Source of the DNA: Agapetus fuscipes
Lineage: Eukaryota > Arthropoda > Insecta > Trichoptera > Glossosomatidae
Reading direction: 5' to 3'
Length of the DNA stretch: 64,000 nucleotides
Assembly: GCA_951799405.1 (NCBI GenBank)
Contig: OX637341.1
Coordinates: forward strand, 19,583,659-19,647,658
The first letter of the stretch is position 1. Every line of letters starts with the position of its first letter. This document shows, piece after piece, positions 9,786 to 19,783 of this stretch. The position numbers and the translations under genes were made by a program. The notes below the pieces were generated by a model. The model was not told where the DNA came from. It made no database searches and worked only from the letters and a program-made list of their open reading frames with translations.

Positions 9786-12700
9786 CTGTAAACAAACCTT
9801 CAGTTAATATATAGGAACTGCTCGTAGCAAAATACTTATTTTTCTACTGCCATTTGGTAATTTACTTAACACAGAAGATCTACCAGTGTCGCAATGCCAT
9901 AAATTTCTACAGCCCGTTGTGTAATGTTCATTACGAAACGGGTCTTGAATGTGCGCATGTGTTATTGACACTGTGCATTCCCTGATGTTATGTTATTTTT
10001 TTTAAATAACATTAAAATTAGACGACTGCAGTTACAGCAGTGTGGCGGTAGCCAAGCTACGACCGAGTTCTAACGAGGGCTTTCGAGGCTCCACTCGCCG
10101 TGACTCGGAAACCCGAGACGCCAGTCTGGAATCACATGCGCACGAAGGAGGAGGTCGCACACAGCGCTGCGAAGCGGCAATTACTGCCTGGGTTTCCCAG
10201 TTGGGGCCCCCGTGGACTTAGCAGCGAGGCTTCCACGTGGGGACATATGCATGGAGCATCCGCCATCCAAGGCACCCACCTTATGGACCGGAGCCTGGTG
10301 CAGAGGAACCTCCACCCTGGGGCTCCACGTGTTGAGGCATCCGCCTAATGGACTGCGGCTCTCGGGGGGCGAAGCCCCGAGCCGTGAACATCACCTCCCG
10401 AGCTTAATGTAAGCTCGCCTAGGACTCCAGCCTACAGATCAGTGTTTTGTGAAAGTGAGCCGCCAGATGATTGTGTTTGAGTGTGTTAATACAGGTCTGG
10501 CTATTTCCTTCTCCACCCTTTCCCTTTTTATGGATTTAACTTTTATATTTGACTTTAACTGATTAAATCTCTTTTGTTAACATTAGCTCTTGTCTTATCA
10601 ATATACAACCCTTCCCAAAATATAAAGTGAGCAACACAAAGAAAGAACCCCCCGCCCTGAGAGTGATGCCGATGATAGCTAGCCGGAGTGAGTATCCTTG
10701 TAGGTACATCCTGGAGATACCTTTCTATTTTTACACATCTTTTGCGGGAAACTAGTTAACTCGTCATACACCTCTTTATAGTAACGTGCAGGAGACGTGT
10801 AAACTCGTTTTGTTTGCGCGAGAAACTTGTAAAAACGTGGCAAAAAAAAAAAAAAAAAAAAAAATGAATAGGTGAAAATTTCAAAAAACACCCACTCTAC
10901 GCCGCCATCTGGCGGGAAAATGCCCGCATACATAGTGTTAACATAACACTGACATTGCTGTTTTCTGGCTTGGCATCTTGCACAAAATACAATGGAGAGA
11001 TTGCGCGTGTCAGGGATTTCAAAAGTAATACTTGAAATGTGTAAAGTATTTTGTCCTGAACCCGATGAGCCTGGTGGGAAATGAGGAAATTTTAGTTTTC
11101 ATATTTTAATTCGCAAAAGAAAACGTGTTCCAGATAGCTCAAAACGAAACGCTCTGTGATTGGAGGGGTCGTGAAATCTGTTCCGCGCTAGGGTAAGGCG
11201 AGGTAAGGCGACCGCTCAGGGCGCCAGGTAAAATAGGGCGCCGTAGGCTAGGTATTAAGGCGCCATATAAATTTGGAAATAGCATGTCTAACCCCCCTCC
11301 TCCCGTCGACGATGATTTTGAGAGATGAAATATGAGTACGTTCTCTGCTAGCGACCATGGATAAGGGCGCCTGAGAAATCTTGCCCAGGGCGCTGATAGT
11401 GATAAAACCGTCACTGGGCTTTATGACCAGCGTTGAGTTGGCACCACTGTTGGCTGTCGGTAAAAATTTACACACCGAAACGTCAATCCTATGTCAACGT
11501 CTCGGATTTTTTTAATCGACTATTTTGTTTTGAATGGATAAAAATGGATGTAGGGTACGCAAAAGTGCAGTCGCATAAAATTTCATCAATAAGCAATGAG
11601 ATAGTGCTGGATTTTTTTATCATACAACGGCAGTTTAGAGATGTAAATGTCAAGACTCAAAGGTAAGTCTTTTTTCGTTTTTAAGAGGCAAGCTTGGGTT
11701 ATTTATGCTGTTTTCTTGAAAATTCGTGTATTGCATAACAATAATGAAATAATTCCACGCAGTATTAGTCTTCAAATAGGATTAAACATCACGTTGTCCA
11801 ACTGTGATATTGAGGTTATGGTTCCTTTTACACACCTATCATTGTCATTTTAATTATTGTGGAAGGTGTTTATATGAAATCTATATATTTAAAAAAAAAC
11901 CTCCAAATGAATACAGAACCTAACTAATGTATATAAATGTATTTTCCAGATCTTTACAGAAGCCATTGGCTTTGTTCATGAGGAAAGACAGGCTATGCAA
12001 CAATAGATGACACCTGAACATAAAATGAAAAAGAAGGCGTATACTGCGGCGTTAGAGGTGGATGAAGAGAACCAAGTCACTAAGTCCCCACATCGCTACC
12101 ACCCCCTGTCACACTTACCCCCCACCACAGAATGAAGGAAGATGAGGACAGTGCAACGTATTTTCAGCCAGTTCCATAACGAAGAAAGCCGTCGCGCTTT
12201 TATAACTCGCCTTGAGGATGATTTCTACTGATATAATGGTTTTTACAGTTCACAAAACAAGGATGGGAACTGAGCATTCAAGATTTGAACCTTTAGCACT
12301 TCTATTTTGATGACTGAAGTAGGAATCTGCTTTTAGTTTTGGGTTTACTCGTCCAATTTTTTTTCTCATTATGTTTCATTAATCCTTCTTTTGTAAAGCT
12401 CATATTACAAGGTTCATAATGAAATAAATCGCTTTTTCTGGGAAAAAATAATTTTATTGATGTAAACTGTACAAATGCCTAAAACTCATTAATATAATCT
12501 TCCCCTGTGTCGTTATACCTGCGGAGACGTGTTCTGCATTTTTGACGTACAATGTAATATTTGTCTGGAAAGAAAGAGAAACACTTTTATGTAAATGTAA
12601 CTACATGGAGATAAATTGTAATATTTCAAATCCCAAATCCCCTATAATCTATAATCTAAGTTGCGAGGATATATTCATTTAAAGCTCTCAGATGTATGCC

Positions 12701-15700
12701 CACAAACCAACATTTTCATCCTCAAAAAATATTTTTGAATTTCAGCAATGCTCTGGGCTGAATATTTGGATGCCTTTAGCAAGACCCATCACAAAGGTTG
12801 ATCCAGCCTTATCAAAACTGGTTATCGTTAACTGAGCTTGTATATTTGAATGACAACAAGCAGAGTCGTTCTATCTAATCTAATCTAAGTTGCAAAGATA
12901 TTTTACATTATTATAGTAATGCACATTCTCTGGGGAAAATAGATCGGCGAGTTGAACCTTTCTATTTTTAAAGGTAAGGGGGCCGGCCTTACGCCAACCA
13001 CTTCAGTTGAAGTGGGGGTTTCCCAGCTCCTGAGAGGGCTGGTACGCATTTCTTGTGAAGGCTGAGTAAACCTTGCCGGTATTTTATTGTGGGGTTTGAA
13101 ATAAATACCGAAGCGGAAGATCGTTTCTGACACCCTCGGTGAGATACAAACCCAAGCTCACGGCTATGATTAATTGATGCAATGTGCGCAAATGCTGAAA
13201 ATTCTTCAAAATACTCAACTCCTGCATCAGTATACTTGCAGAGATGTATCTTCCATGCTTGAAAGGCACCCTGAAAATCCTCAATGGGAAGGTGGCGAGA
13301 TGATTTTGGATGTTTTCTACTGTCTAAGTCATTTTAGATATTTTTCTTCAGCTCCATTATTTCAGGTCCCTTCAGGCCTACTGTGGGTACGGATTATCTG
13401 CCTGACAGGGTGGCTTGTCTTCTGCTACATCTTCCTCACTCTCGAAATCTGTAAACAAACAATCAAAACAATGATTATAGTTGGAGAGCTACTTTCCGGG
13501 ATCTGTTGCTCAGGTTTAGTATGAGCTGGAGCTTCCAGACGTATTGCCCATGTCTACCATGGGCTTCTTCAGCTTGTAGGTGAAATGTGAAGGTGAAGAA
13601 ACTTACAGATTCATCAACATCACTTCAACTTCACGCTGAAGAAGTCCATCGTAGACATGGGTGAAATGTTTGGAAGCTCCAGCTCCTACAAACCACAGCA
13701 ATAGATCCCGCAAAGCAAACTCTCCAGCACCATCAGGTGGTCATGCTCGCCTAGTGCTAGATGGTATATAAAGCCATCAATGGCTTGGCTCCACCTTATC
13801 TGACTGACATGATTTCGCCTGTTGAGATGGGTGACACTCAGATCCGCGGCTGATGGTGCAATATATTTGGTTCAGCCGCACCGTTAGATCCATACAAATT
13901 TTGGAGACCGCGCTTTCCGTGTTGCGGGTCCGGTGGAGTGGAACAGACTGCCACCCGAAGTGAAGAACTCCAAATCTTGGGTTTTTATATTTGGGTCCAC
14001 ATGCGGCATGTTTCAGCGCGAAATTATACATGTCTGCTTGTGGGAATGCGTTTAATATGAATCTTAATCTTAAATGATATGTATTTTTGCAACTTAGATT
14101 TATATTTAGACATTCAGTTGATTTTTATCTGGAATGGTTTCACAAACAGGTTTGGCTAAACTACAGATAGTAAAAATTCATGTTTGCTGGAAGAAAAAAA
14201 TGAGAAAAAAAAACATAACCTCAAAAATTACATTCATCAACAAACATGGTAAATGCTTAATCCTGACACAAATAATTTCATAATTGTTACTCACAGCGTG
14301 AGTTTTCAACTAAATAGCATAATAAATACTCACACACACCTGGTAAAATCTTAAAACAACTTACCTTTGAGTCATGAGGGGTTTTTGCACTTAGGCCACG
14401 AACCGTGCAAAATTTCATTCCTTATGCCTTAATATACAACGGGATGAGGCCTGGTGGTATTATTTTCTAATTCACTTTATTTTTGTTGTTTTTTTTTAAT
14501 TTACAACAAACAAAATTTGCGGAATATTGACGTTCGTCATTAGGGATGGGCATTATATATTATTAATCTCGTTGTAAAAAAACTCGATATTTTCTTCGAT
14601 ATTAAAAATATCGATATTTCGACAATAAATTGTTGATTCTTGAAATGTGTTTCTACCTCTCCCTAATGGTTTTGAACAACAAAAATGTTTTGAAAGTGTT
14701 CGTCGCCAGGCACACATTTACATAAACATGATTTTTTAAATGAATTTCCACCCCTCCCTACCTTTTCATTCCATACCATCTTATTTGTTGGAAATATTCT
14801 CCGCTAGCGACTTTATATTGTTTTGAAGCACGTTTCAATAGAATCGAAATATCGATATTTTCCCAAATCTCAAAAGTACGTACGGCTGAATTTTTTTAAC
14901 TATCGATATATTCATATTGATTTCGGAGAATCAAAAATGGTGTTTTTTTCTTCAAATGCGTTTCTTGCTTCGTGGGCGGTAACACTGCAAGCCGCGTACT
15001 AACCCGTTTCCCCTTGCGATGGTGTTTTCCTGTACCAGCGACCGGTATTTTTTTCCAGAAATTTTGATGTTTTTTGATAGTCGTTTCAACACTCGAAATT
15101 TTCAAAATATGGACACGTGACCGATACATTTTTCGAAATTTTTGTTTTTTTTCGATTTTTATTTTCGTCGAAATATTTCGATAGTGTTTGAAAATATCGT
15201 TTTGTAATTGTTTTTTTTTCATTATCCCATCCCTATGAAAAGTCAACTTATTGCTTTTTAAAATAGTATTTTGATGGCTACCGACAAAATTGCCAAGCTT
15301 AGGTAGGTATATTATTTATTTATTTATATTATTTTCGGCAGTTACTTTGTGAAAGTCCATTTTAATGTGTAATAAATACAATACAACTCACTGTGAACTG
15401 TAACAAGGAAATTTTACTTTTAAAACCTTTTAAAAATTGCCAAGTTTCATCATAGACAATAAAAGCCACCCCATCCGGTTTTAAAATGGCCGACTTCCGT
15501 TTTAGCCGAAAGCGAACAAAGCCATTTTTGAAAATTAATTACTCGGTAAATATTGCGAATTTTGAGAAAAAAACGAATGGCTTATGCTTCGGTAGACTAA
15601 GACGACAAGAAAAAAATATTTCCAGAAAATGCGCAATCTCTCCATTGAATGTATCTATAATCATACACTGAATTATTGTAGCCAATGCCATGCAACTATT

Positions 15701-18452
15701 TAAAAAAGTTTTCTTTGTAGTAGGTACCTACAGTTGACTCGTTTCAAAATTATCATTGCAGACCATCTGAAGGAATGAATAGTATTCTACTAAATTTTGA
15801 AGTATTTTTTAGTAAATTGAAAATTAAATGTAAGTAGGAAAACTCTGGCCACTTTGTTAAAAAATTATGTTTTTAAGGAAAAACACTACATAGATTTAAT
15901 TTTTACAATCTGAACACTTTGTTGTAGCTCCCTGAAACGTTGCACACCGGCTATTATGTATTGCAGGACAGGAGGGTGTGTGTAGGAGTTGCACACCGGC
16001 TATTATGTATTGCAGGACAGGAGGGTGTGTGTAGGAGTTGCACACCGGCTATTATGTATTGCAGGACAGGAGGGTGTGTGTAGGAGTTGCACACCGGCTA
16101 TTATGTATTGCAGGACAGGAGGGTGTGTGTAGGAGTTGCACACCGGCTATTATGTATTGCAGGACAGGAGGGTGTGTGTAGGAGTTGCACACCGGCTATT
16201 ATGTATTGCAGGACAGGAGGGTGTGTGTAGGAGTTGCACACCGGCTATTATGTATTGCAGGACAGGAGGGTGTGTGTAGGAGTTGCACACCGGCTATTAT
16301 GTATTGCAGGACAGGAGGGTGTGTGTAGGAGTTGCACACCGGCTATTATGTATTGCAGGACAGGAGGGTGTGTATAGGAGTTGCACACCGGCTATTATGT
16401 ATTGCAGGACAGGAGGGTGTGTGTAGGAGTTGCTGACCCTGTGACATCTGAAGGGAGTTGGTGGCCTCCTCCAGGAACTCCCTGATGGCGGTGTGTGCCA
16501 CCTCCTCCCCCGGGTCCACCATGCCTCCGGGCAGCGCCCACTCCCCGCCCTGCCGCCGCTGCACCAGCACCACCTGCAGAATGGGCCTGGAACACGGCAA
16601 GGAGCAGAACAATCAAAGGAGGTCAATATGTGTCCTGAATGTTATGAATGGAAGAGTTAAGACTCATGAATCTGTGGTTCAGGCTTTCCCAATAGATTGC
16701 ACTCCGACTACCAGACACATAAATACACCAGACTTGAAGACAACTTCGCCATCCTGATGCTGGCTGAATGCTATAATCGATAATTTAAGTTGCAAAAATT
16801 TGTTAACATTTAAGATTTATATTAAGGGCATGCCCACAAACAGACTCATGAAAGTTTGCGATTACAAACGCTACATGTGTACTTACAAATTAAAATCCAA
16901 ACTGCAAATGAACATAAACCCTGCAACTTTTCCCGAGCTTCCCTGAAACAGGTGTGGCATTGGCAAAGTGAACCATTTTTTACAGGATGGGTGGTCAGCC
17001 TCATACCAATCTATAAGTCAAGGAATTAAGGAATGTTGAGAGCAGCATTTATCCTGTGCAGGATATATTATATCACTTAAACTTATATTTTTTCTCAAAC
17101 AATAATTTTTCACTTTAACATGCTCTCCGCTGAGTTGGAATATTCCATAATAAGACCAGTCACCAAAGGTCCCTCCAAACAGAAAATTCCTTGCTTGAGA
17201 ATTGGCACTTTCTATAGCCACGTCCAAGCTTATGGAGGTCTGTTGAGATGCGATTCACACAAAATCAGCGCTCACTCACAATGTCAATGTGTGTGTTTAC
17301 CTGTGATCGTCTGTGTGGTTGAGCACGTTGCCCTGCTGGTCCCTCTTCCAGCGCGTGACCACGGGGTCCCCCGCGTGGTTGGGCCCCCAGCGGCCCAGCA
17401 GCCCCCGCCCCCTCACCCCTGTGCGCCCCCGGGGGTTTAGGGGCGCCCCCTCCCTCACGGCGTACTCGCCCTCAAAGCTGCGCCGGTCGACCCCAGCAGC
17501 CTCGTCCAGGCTGTTCCACTGCGGGGAGAAGCCTGCCGTGCCTGCAGACACACAACACATTCCTGGGACAAGGACATCTGCACTCACCATGAAGTCCAAG
17601 TGTTCAAAATACCCCTCCACTATGTAACGTCACCCAAAGTGAATTAAAAAATGGATTCCCGATAATCAGGGGTTTTCTTACAGTTTACAGCTTTGAGTCG
17701 AGATGACAAACGTCAAAGAAAACACTATTATAATATATTATTTCATTAAATCACTAAAAATCTAAGCATGTACCTACACATAAATAAGATATAATTTGTA
17801 AATAATATTTATCGTGAAAATTCCTACATTATGTAAGGTGCGTTTAAAGCTGAATAATTTCTTGCATATTATAATTTACTTGGACATACATCAAATAAAA
17901 GTCTGCGAGTTACAAAGAAATTAGTGTTTATTTTGGCCAAGTAGGTTTTTTTGCTGATTTAACCAGTTCAGTAGGTGTATTATATAGCGGCCGCTTCAGA
18001 GAAAAAGCGGCAAGATGTGTCGCTTAGTAGCGAGTCGTGTATTGGAGAGTTGCACAGGAGTTTCATGGAAACCTTATATCCCAATTGATGGAAAATAAGC
18101 AACATTGATTGGATGGCTGGAGCATCAGCTTCCTCCTGTTTACACATATGTATCACCGCAATTTTTCCTTACTTCTGAAACATCCTTCTTGAAATTCAGG
18201 CACATAGTTACCTAGAGGCGGGTCTGCCCAGGACTTCCCCTTGAGAGAGTCGGCCTCGTAGTGCGGGGGGGCGTACTCCTCGTAGGGCGCCGCCCAGGGC
18301 ACCTGCTGCTCGCTCACCAGGAACCTGCTCACCTGGGAGCGGGGGTAGAGCCCCAGGCGGCACACCACGTGGGGGCGCAGGGAGCACAGCATGGGCGCGC
18401 CTGCGCACAACAGAAACATACACAACACCGTCATTCCTGCAGCGCGCATCAT
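9499..18452 (-). CDS. NUDT9: NUDT9-type ADP-ribose pyrophosphatase (4 coding exons)
   Basis: Enzymes of this family hydrolyse ADP-ribose to AMP and ribose 5-phosphate, commonly in mitochondria. The exons are 18212-18452, 17301-17541, 16438-16586 and 9499-9785. They join in phase to 918 nt, 305 residues, near the roughly 300-350 of animal NUDT9. Landmarks in order are KSWADPPL (about residue 73), GRGLLGRWGPNHAGDP, the Nudix box GMVDPGE..REFLEEA (about 182-203), and KSYVDDPRNTDNAWME and QAGDDA near the C-terminus. The Nudix glutamates are present and REF is kept; catalytically weak TRPM2 has RIL there. The start is uncertain: MMRAAGMTVLCMFLLCAG could be a signal or targeting leader, or the ATG 20 codons later may be used after splicing at 18400. 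The third intron is 6.65 kb and full of repeats. Confidence 0.92.
9786..10079. other. NUDT9 intron 3, no feature seen
   Basis: AT-rich intron sequence with no recognised repeat. Confidence 0.5.
10080..10384. repeat. GC-rich dispersed repeat block
   Basis: Unusually GC-rich for this intron, with blocks such as CAGTTGGGGCCCCCGTGGAC and TTCCACGTGGGGACATATGC. It looks like part of a mobile element that continues into 10385-10712, but I cannot assign a family. The open frames here show no known domain. Confidence 0.45.
10385..10712 (-). repeat. dispersed repeat, inverted copy of 3870-4165
   Basis: Matches 3870-4165 in reverse complement over about 300 bp, including TTAATGTAAGCTCGCCTAGG and CCTTTCCCTTTTTATGG. 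It probably forms one element with the GC-rich block to its left. Confidence 0.72.
10713..12644. other. NUDT9 intron 3, no gene seen
   Basis: There is a poly-A run at about 10841-10864. The GC-rich segment at 11160-11420 with several GGCGCC motifs may be an old repeat. No exon matching NUDT9 or another family is recognised. Confidence 0.4.
12645..12910 (-). mobile_element. two LINE tail fragments
   Basis: Complements of the GATTA-tail LINE 3' end at about 12645-12715 (TAATCTATAATCTAAGTTGC) and 12868-12910 (ATCTAATCTAATCTAAGTTG). Confidence 0.55.
12915..13165 (-). mobile_element. tRNA-derived SINE, family 2 (partial)
   Basis: On the minus strand it has the family 2 body (CTTCACAAGAAATGCG, CCCCCACTTCAACTGAAGTG) and the 3' part. 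The tRNA-like head is degenerate near 13160. Confidence 0.7.
13525..13690. repeat. imperfect palindrome, related to 27605-27750
   Basis: GGAGCTTCCAGACG..CCATGTCTACCATGGGC is followed by an inverted counterpart around GTCCATCGTAGACATGGG and GGAAGCTCC. The same arrangement occurs at 27605-27750, so it is a small dispersed foldback family. Confidence 0.6.
13745..13975 (+). pseudogene. LINE (CR1/L2-like) C-terminal remnant
   Basis: The plus strand reads YKAINGLAPPYLTDMI, a stop, then after a frame change GDRAFRVAGPVEWNRLPPE. Both are typical of the C-terminal end of CR1/L2/Daphne-type polyproteins. Confidence 0.7.
13976..14105 (+). mobile_element. LINE 3'-UTR tail fragment
   Basis: Final part of the GATTA-tail LINE: GGTCCACATGCGGCATG, GTCTGCTTGTGGGAATGCG and AACTTAGATTTATA. 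Confidence 0.7.
14541..15235. mobile_element. hAT-like element, TSD not visible
   Basis: The ends TAGGGATGGGCATTATA and the inverse of TAGGGATGGGATAATG form a terminal inverted repeat. The interior has many ATCGATATTT-like motifs in both orientations. Flanking 8-mers do not match, so the copy is old or its ends are shifted. Confidence 0.6.
15236..15938. other. NUDT9 intron 3, no feature seen
   Basis: AT-rich sequence; a 61-codon open frame near 15486 has no recognisable domain. Confidence 0.45.
15939..16428. repeat. 49-bp minisatellite abutting the NUDT9 exon 3 donor
   Basis: Ten near-identical units begin GTTGCACACCGGCTATT every 49 bp from 15939 and stop at 16428. An eleventh unit start (GTTGC) then runs into the exon donor, TGACCCTGTG. 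The array therefore begins within about 9 bp of the splice site on the intron side. Confidence 0.95.
16438..16586 (-). CDS. NUDT9: NUDT9 exon 3 (Nudix box)
   Basis: The acceptor is TTCCAG/GCCCATTCTGCAG and the donor CACAGG/GTCAGCA. It encodes PILQVVLVQRR, WALPGGMVDPGEEV and IREFLEEATNSLQ. The donor is directly abutted by the 49-bp array. Confidence 0.93.
16770..17028 (-). mobile_element. LINE 3'-UTR copy
   Basis: Minus-strand copy from the CCTTGACTTATAGATTGG start to an AT-rich tail (TATAATCGATAATTTAAG on plus). It lies in NUDT9 intron 2. Confidence 0.75.
17301..17541 (-). CDS. NUDT9: NUDT9 exon 2
   Basis: The acceptor is TCTGCAG/GCACGG and the donor GATCACAG/GTAAAC. It encodes GRTGVRGRGLLGRWGPNHAG and DPVVTRWKRDQQG, the block preceding the Nudix fold in this family. 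Confidence 0.93.
17542..18211. other. NUDT9 intron 1, no feature seen
   Basis: AT-rich intron with no recognised repeat or extra exon. Confidence 0.5.
18212..18452 (-). CDS. NUDT9: NUDT9 exon 1
   Basis: The donor is CCTCTAG/GTAACT. It encodes LYPRSQVSRFLVSEQQVPW and KGKSWADPPL. The upstream limit is either ATG 18452 (hydrophobic leader) or an acceptor GTGCGCAG at 18400 with the start at the ATG following GCGCCC. Confidence 0.75.
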
Positions 18453-18772
18453 GGGGGCCGCACATTCACTGACTTCAACTAAATTATGAAGTCACCGGGT
18501 TGCTAAGGAAACGGCAAACAATAATTTTGTCATAGGTTACTAAGGAGTACAGTGTCTCATACAAGTATGGCGTTTGCCCGCCAAGAAAACAGTTCTAAAT
18601 TCAACTTTCTGCAGATTAAATTAACTAGGAATAAGAGATTCCAGTTTACATGCACCGATACTGTCAACAGTCAATCCCTGCATGCTCCATCAGCTTGCCG
18701 AGTGTCGCCGCCGCTGGTGTGGAGTGCGGAGGTGAGAGGCTAGAGCAGAGTGCCTGGGGCGGGTTTGCTCAC

Positions 18773-18834
18773 CTTGTTGCTTGTGTTGCTGTATGTGTGC
18801 GGGCGCAGATCACGCCAGGTCAGCTCGGCCACAC
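18773..18834 (-). other. possible NUDT9 5' non-coding exon
   Basis: On the minus strand a 62-nt segment lies between GCTGCAG/GTGTGG and GCAACAAG/GTGAGC, both good splice sites. Joined to 18400 it has an in-frame stop and no ATG, so it could only be 5' UTR. No transcript evidence is available. Confidence 0.25.
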
Positions 18835-18849
18835 CTGCAGCGGAGTTGT

Positions 18850-19600
18850 CAACACGTAACAAACAAGTATTGGCGATATGACGAAGAAACAAGATAATTT
18901 GGTGCAACGACTTTTGAAATTTGACAGTTGTGTACAGCTTTGTGTATTGGTGTTAGTGTGTGCGTGCCATATAGAAAAATTAAAACCCCCTATCGGTGGG
19001 GAAAAAACTAAGTTATTTTATAGCATCATAATATTTATATATTTTTACTTTTGTATATAAATATTTTATAGCATAATAAAAAAAAATATATCCTTGAGTA
19101 ATAATATCATAAGTCAGTCAATGCATAATATGGACTCTGAACATTTTTAATTTGCAACTTATTCTCGGAGGGCAAACGTCAGTACTGTATGGGATTGACG
19201 TCCTTAGCGACCAATAACAAAATATTTGTTTGGCTTTTTCCTAACAATACTGACGGGTGACGTCATATTATTTTGTATAGAATGGACTCTGCACCAATTA
19301 CATGTACAAAAAAGTTGTCTTAATGCCCGGGCTACAAGAAACCAGATTGTATACGAAATAATCAAACATCAGAATCCATATCCGATGTGATATTCTTCCT
19401 ATATCCGCATCTGAAACTTCATATCCACAACATCCCTACTAAGGAGTAAGGGCACATTAAATTTGGAACTTCCTTTCGTATCAGCAAACTCACCGAGCTT
19501 GATTTTCTGATATTTTTTTTATGTTTCCAGATGTTCCAGGCATGATCATCTGGGATGGAATCTTCTGCTTGCAATTAAAACATTGAAATAAATAAACAAC
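18850..19600. other. intergenic: NUDT9 5' side and NCAPD2 3' side
   Basis: AT-rich spacer with no coding sequence. The NUDT9 promoter must lie here, but I cannot point to a core element. Confidence 0.45.
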
Positions 19601-19604
19601 TATT

Positions 19605-19610
19605 TTTATT
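19605..19610 (-). terminator. candidate polyadenylation signal for NCAPD2
   Basis: AATAAA on the minus strand (TTTATT on plus), about 90 nt 3' of the NCAPD2 stop. A further AATAAA at 19643-19648 lies nearer the stop. Confidence 0.55.
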
Positions 19611-19697
19611 CCATATTACTTTAATCATACAACAAAGCATTTTATTTTCAATGAAAAACTTTACAATGGGTAGTAATTAATCTAGGAAACACATGGT

Positions 19698-19783
19698 TCA
19701 CTTCCTCCTGCGCACCCCTCGGCCAGTTGGTTTCTTGAACAGCTCCTTCTTGGGTGTCGGCTGCTTGGCAACAAACTCCTCAT
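19698..19783 (-). CDS. NCAPD2: NCAPD2 exon 20 (terminal)
   Basis: Acceptor ATTCCAG/ATGAGG. Encodes DEEFVAKQPTPKKELFKK, PTGRGVRRRK and TGA. The very basic C-terminus resembles the ASARRHRS-type end of other NCAPD2 proteins. Confidence 0.86.

Noticed and set aside
10100..10412. Open frames in the GC-rich block
   Set aside because: No known domain, no splice context, and the block belongs to a dispersed repeat.
15939..16428. Regularly spaced repeats resembling a CRISPR array
   Set aside because: The 49-bp units are contiguous with no unique spacers, and the context is eukaryotic. The same holds for the other arrays.
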